Shown: in pieces, positions 62,151 to 64,000 of the stretch
How the letters are laid out: each line of letters begins with the position of its first letter
Numbering within the stretch: position 1 is the first letter of the stretch
NCBI GenBank assembly: GCA_031425155.1
Contig: JANPIV010000048.1
Coordinates: 173,459-237,458 of the forward strand
From: M3007 sp031425155
GTDB lineage: Bacteria > Bacteroidota > Bacteroidia > Chitinophagales > Saprospiraceae
Direction of reading: 5' to 3'
DNA: 64,000 nucleotides
The notes under the pieces: generated by a model
Told to the model about the DNA's origin: nothing
Databases searched by the model: none
What the model saw: the letters and a program-made list of their open reading frames with translations, nothing else
Program-made: the position numbers and the translations under genes

Positions 62151-62444
62151 ATGAAAAAAGACATCCATCCGGCCTCTTATCGCACTGTGATCTTCAAAGA
62201 TATTTCCACAGATGAGGCATTTCTTGGTAAATCCTGCACCAACTCCAAAGAAACGGTGACTTGGGAAGATGGTAACCAATACCCTCTGGTGAAAATGGAT
62301 ATTTCGGCTTACAGCCACCCATTCTTTACCGGCAAAATGAAATTTGTGGATACGGCTGGTCGTATTGACAAGTTCAATAAGAAATTTGCCAATTCCAAGT
62401 TCGCCAATGTCAAGGCTGATAACGAACCTGCGGCGGCAGAATAA
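62151..62444 (+). CDS. rpmE2: Type B 50S ribosomal protein L31
   Basis: 97 residues (MKKDIHPASYRTVIFKDISTDEAFLG ... HPFFTGKMKFVDTAGRIDKFNKKF), a plain type B L31 without the zinc-binding cysteines of type A. It replaces type A L31 under zinc shortage in many bacteria and is the main form in others. It has its own strong promoter at 62070-62100 and a terminator at 62498-62538. Confidence 0.96.
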   Translation: MKKDIHPASYRTVIFKDISTDEAFLGKSCTNSKETVTWEDGNQYPLVKMDISAYSHPFFTGKMKFVDTAGRIDKFNKKFANSKFANVKADNEPAAAE

Positions 62445-62497
62445 AGCCAATCTTATTTGGTGGCTTGTTAACTAGTATTGACGTGGTCATTTTTTGG

Positions 62498-62538
62498 AAA
62501 AGTCCCGATAGGCGATGCGCACATTGGGACTTTTTTTA
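62498..62538 (+). terminator. Hairpin terminator after rpmE2
   Basis: AAAAGTCCC (62498-62506) pairs with GGGACTTTT (62526-62534) around a 19-base loop, followed by T-run. Confidence 0.8.
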
Positions 62539-62599
62539 TTGCCATATACCCTCTGAACTCAATGCGCATACTGTCGGCGGCTAAACCCGCCTTTACCTC

Positions 62600-63823
62600 A
62601 TGTTGAACATCATTCTTTTTGACACCGATGTGCGTGGGCACTTATTGCCGCTCACCGCGACGCGGCCCATTGGCGAACTCCGCCTGGGGATTCTTACGCT
62701 GCGCGAAAAATGGGAACGCCAAATGCGCGCTTCCGTTTCCTACATCACCCAGGAATATTTGCAGCAGAAGTACCCCATTCATTTCGAGGAAGAAAACCTG
62801 ATCGTGAGCGGGAATATCGTGCCGAATGCCGCTATTTGCCGCCGATTGGAAGAGATCAAACTGGGGGAAGCACTGCTGTGCAATGGCGAACTGGTGGCCG
62901 CTCGACTGAATGAAAGCCAGATCGAAGACTTGCTCGAAGATGAGGAAGTACGTGAATTACGCGGTACGGAACTGGAAGCGGATTTCCCCCTGGTACAGAT
63001 CAATCACCTGTGGAATTTCGTTCATTTGAACGCCGCCGCCATTGCCGACGATTTCAAACTACTGACCGCCGGGCGCAAATCGCTGCCCATTTCTACTTCC
63101 AATCAAGTCATTGGCCCTATCCAAAACCTGTTTGTCGAAGCGGGCGTAAAAATGGAATGTTGCACCCTCAATCTCAGTGCCGGGCCGATCTATATTGGTG
63201 CAAATGTGGAAGTTATGGAAGGCAGCATGTTGCGTGGCCCGCTCTCTATCGGTCCGGATTCTATCGTCAAAATGGGCACGAAAATCTATGGCCCCACCAC
63301 TATTGGTCCTGGCTGTCGGGTCGGCGGCGAAGTGGCCCGCTCTATTATGCTGGCCAATTCCAATAAGGGCCATGATGGTTTTCTGGGCGATGCAGTGCTC
63401 GGCGAATGGTGTAATCTGGGGGCCGATACGAACAATTCCAACCTAAAAAATAACTATTCGGAGGTGAAACTCTGGGACTACGAGACCGAACGTTTCGAGA
63501 AAACGGGGCAGCAATTCGTCGGGCTGATCATGGGCGACCACGCCAAATGCGGCATTAACACGATGTTCAATACCGGCACCGTGGTGGGTGTGTTTGCTAA
63601 CGTATTCGGGGCGGGTTATCCGCGCAATTTCGTTCCCGATTTTGCCTGGGGCGGCCCCGATGGCGGTTATCGCACTTACAAACTGCAAGAAGCCTACACC
63701 ACCGCAACGGCCGTAATGGCTCGTCGCCAAACGGTGTTTACGGAGTTCGATCAGGCAATTTTGCTACATGTGTATAAGAATAGTGCAAAATATCGGGGCT
63801 GGGAAAAAGGAAATGAGTTATGA
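62600..63823 (+). CDS. GlmU-family sugar nucleotidyltransferase-like protein
   Basis: 407 residues. The N-terminal 190 residues resemble a degraded nucleotidyltransferase domain (NIILFDTDVRGHLLPLTATRPIGELRLGILTLREKW). The C-terminal half is a left-handed beta-helix (GPIYIGANVEVMEGSMLRGPLSIGPDSIVKMGTKIYGPTTIGPGCRVGGEV), as in the acetyltransferase half of GlmU. Annotated in Bacteroidota as GlmU-family protein; substrate unknown. The last codons (NEL) and TGA stop are part of a TTATGAG heptamer repeat that continues to the edge of the insertion element. Confidence 0.85.
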   Translation: MLNIILFDTDVRGHLLPLTATRPIGELRLGILTLREKWERQMRASVSYITQEYLQQKYPIHFEEENLIVSGNIVPNAAICRRLEEIKLGEALLCNGELVAARLNESQIEDLLEDEEVRELRGTELEADFPLVQINHLWNFVHLNAAAIADDFKLLTAGRKSLPISTSNQVIGPIQNLFVEAGVKMECCTLNLSAGPIYIGANVEVMEGSMLRGPLSIGPDSIVKMGTKIYGPTTIGPGCRVGGEVARSIMLANSNKGHDGFLGDAVLGEWCNLGADTNNSNLKNNYSEVKLWDYETERFEKTGQQFVGLIMGDHAKCGINTMFNTGTVVGVFANVFGAGYPRNFVPDFAWGGPDGGYRTYKLQEAYTTATAVMARRQTVFTEFDQAILLHVYKNSAKYRGWEKGNEL

Positions 63824-63860
63824 GGGATGAGTTATAAGTTATGAGTTATGAGTTATGAGT
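63812..63860. repeat. TTATGAG heptamer repeat (family P7), copy 2
   Basis: Six or so units of TTATGAG/GTTATAA, the reverse complement of the ATAACTC run at 37447-37477. It runs from the last three codons of the GlmU-like gene up to the left end of an IS3-type element. Confidence 0.85.
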
Positions 63861-64000
63861 GACCCGTCCTGAAATAGGTTGACAGATTTGTTAGAAATAT
63901 TGGTTTAAAAATCAAGGAACAAAAAGTTGTTTATTGATATTTTGGATGCCATTTTCAAAGACGATTTGTGGGGTATTATAGTTCAAATTCAGATGTGGTC
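63860..64000 (-). mobile_element. IS3-family insertion sequence, partial
   Basis: Begins with a TGACCCGTCCTGAAATAGG terminal sequence of the kind seen at ends of IS3/IS150-type elements in Bacteroidota, and contains the end of a transposase on the minus strand. The other end is beyond the window. Confidence 0.7.
63912..64000 (-). CDS. IS3-type transposase OrfB, C-terminal fragment
   Basis: The minus-strand frame ending at 63912 reads PHLNLNYNTPQIVFENG..., the RPHxxLxYxTP(x)VF end of the integrase-core (DDE) domain of IS3-family OrfB. It is cut by the window edge. The DDE catalytic residues are beyond the window. Confidence 0.75.
   Translation of the reverse strand, partial: PHLNLNYNTPQIVFENGIQNINKQLFVP

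Overview
The window comes from a member of the Bacteroidota, most likely of the Saprospiria (Haliscomenobacter/Lewinella-like). The evidence is type IX secretion (T9SS) sorting domains of both type A and type B, two PorP/SprF-family proteins, SprB-type repeats, Bacteroidota promoters of the form TTTG-N19-TAnnTTTG, a type B (zinc-less) L31, a long NusB, and many lipoproteins and secreted proteins. The lineage below phylum is an inference from protein content. No rRNA, tRNA or CRISPR array was found.

Layout. 0-6.8 kb: lipoproteins, a CotH-kinase T9SS protein, YjbR-like, MuiA-like and GNAT genes. 6.8-26.1 kb is the most unusual block. It holds a divergent ECF sigma factor with a TPR anti-sigma-like partner, then a long run of exported proteins on the other strand: TPR-CHAT protease, two unknown proteins, a beta-lactamase-fold hydrolase with five BTRD1-like repeats, a small twin-CX3C protein, a papain-DUF4384 protease, a beta-propeller-caspase, a giant SprB-repeat adhesin and a PorP/SprF protein. 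Three genes in this block (11544, 13308, 15437) share an upstream motif, CTGGGTACAT-N14-ACACA, with identical spacing. I propose it as the promoter of the locus sigma factor. 26.2-38.7 kb: lipoproteins including an exported agmatine-deiminase homologue, paired membrane proteins, proB and proA separated by a RelE-type toxin-antitoxin pair, a T9SS-A lipase-like hydrolase, a two-ATPase peptide ABC protein, RNase D. 38.9-52 kb: an AsmA-like protein, a methyltransferase-like protein, and a second T9SS cluster (PorP/SprF, TPR-OmpA, type B adhesin). 52-63.8 kb: housekeeping genes (nusB, heptose kinase, WbqC, TraB/GumN, membrane proteins, lycopene cyclase, coaE, rpmE2, GlmU-like). The window ends inside an IS3-family element.

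A second theme is repeats. At least ten families of short palindromic or short-period (7-9 nt) repeats occupy the intergenic spaces, several present two or more times here. Unusually, they also reach into genes. They supply stop codons and C-termini (α/β hydrolase, peptide ABC protein, WbqC, heptose kinase, a membrane protein, GlmU-like), the N-terminus of lycopene cyclase, and an in-frame stretch inside the ABC ATPase.

How the genes may work together (inference): the sigma/anti-sigma pair would sense an envelope or surface cue and switch on exported proteins. The CHAT, papain and caspase proteases, all with signal peptides, would act outside the cytoplasm, possibly in a cascade with the small cysteine-motif protein. 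The PorP/SprF-adhesin pairs serve T9SS-dependent surface display.
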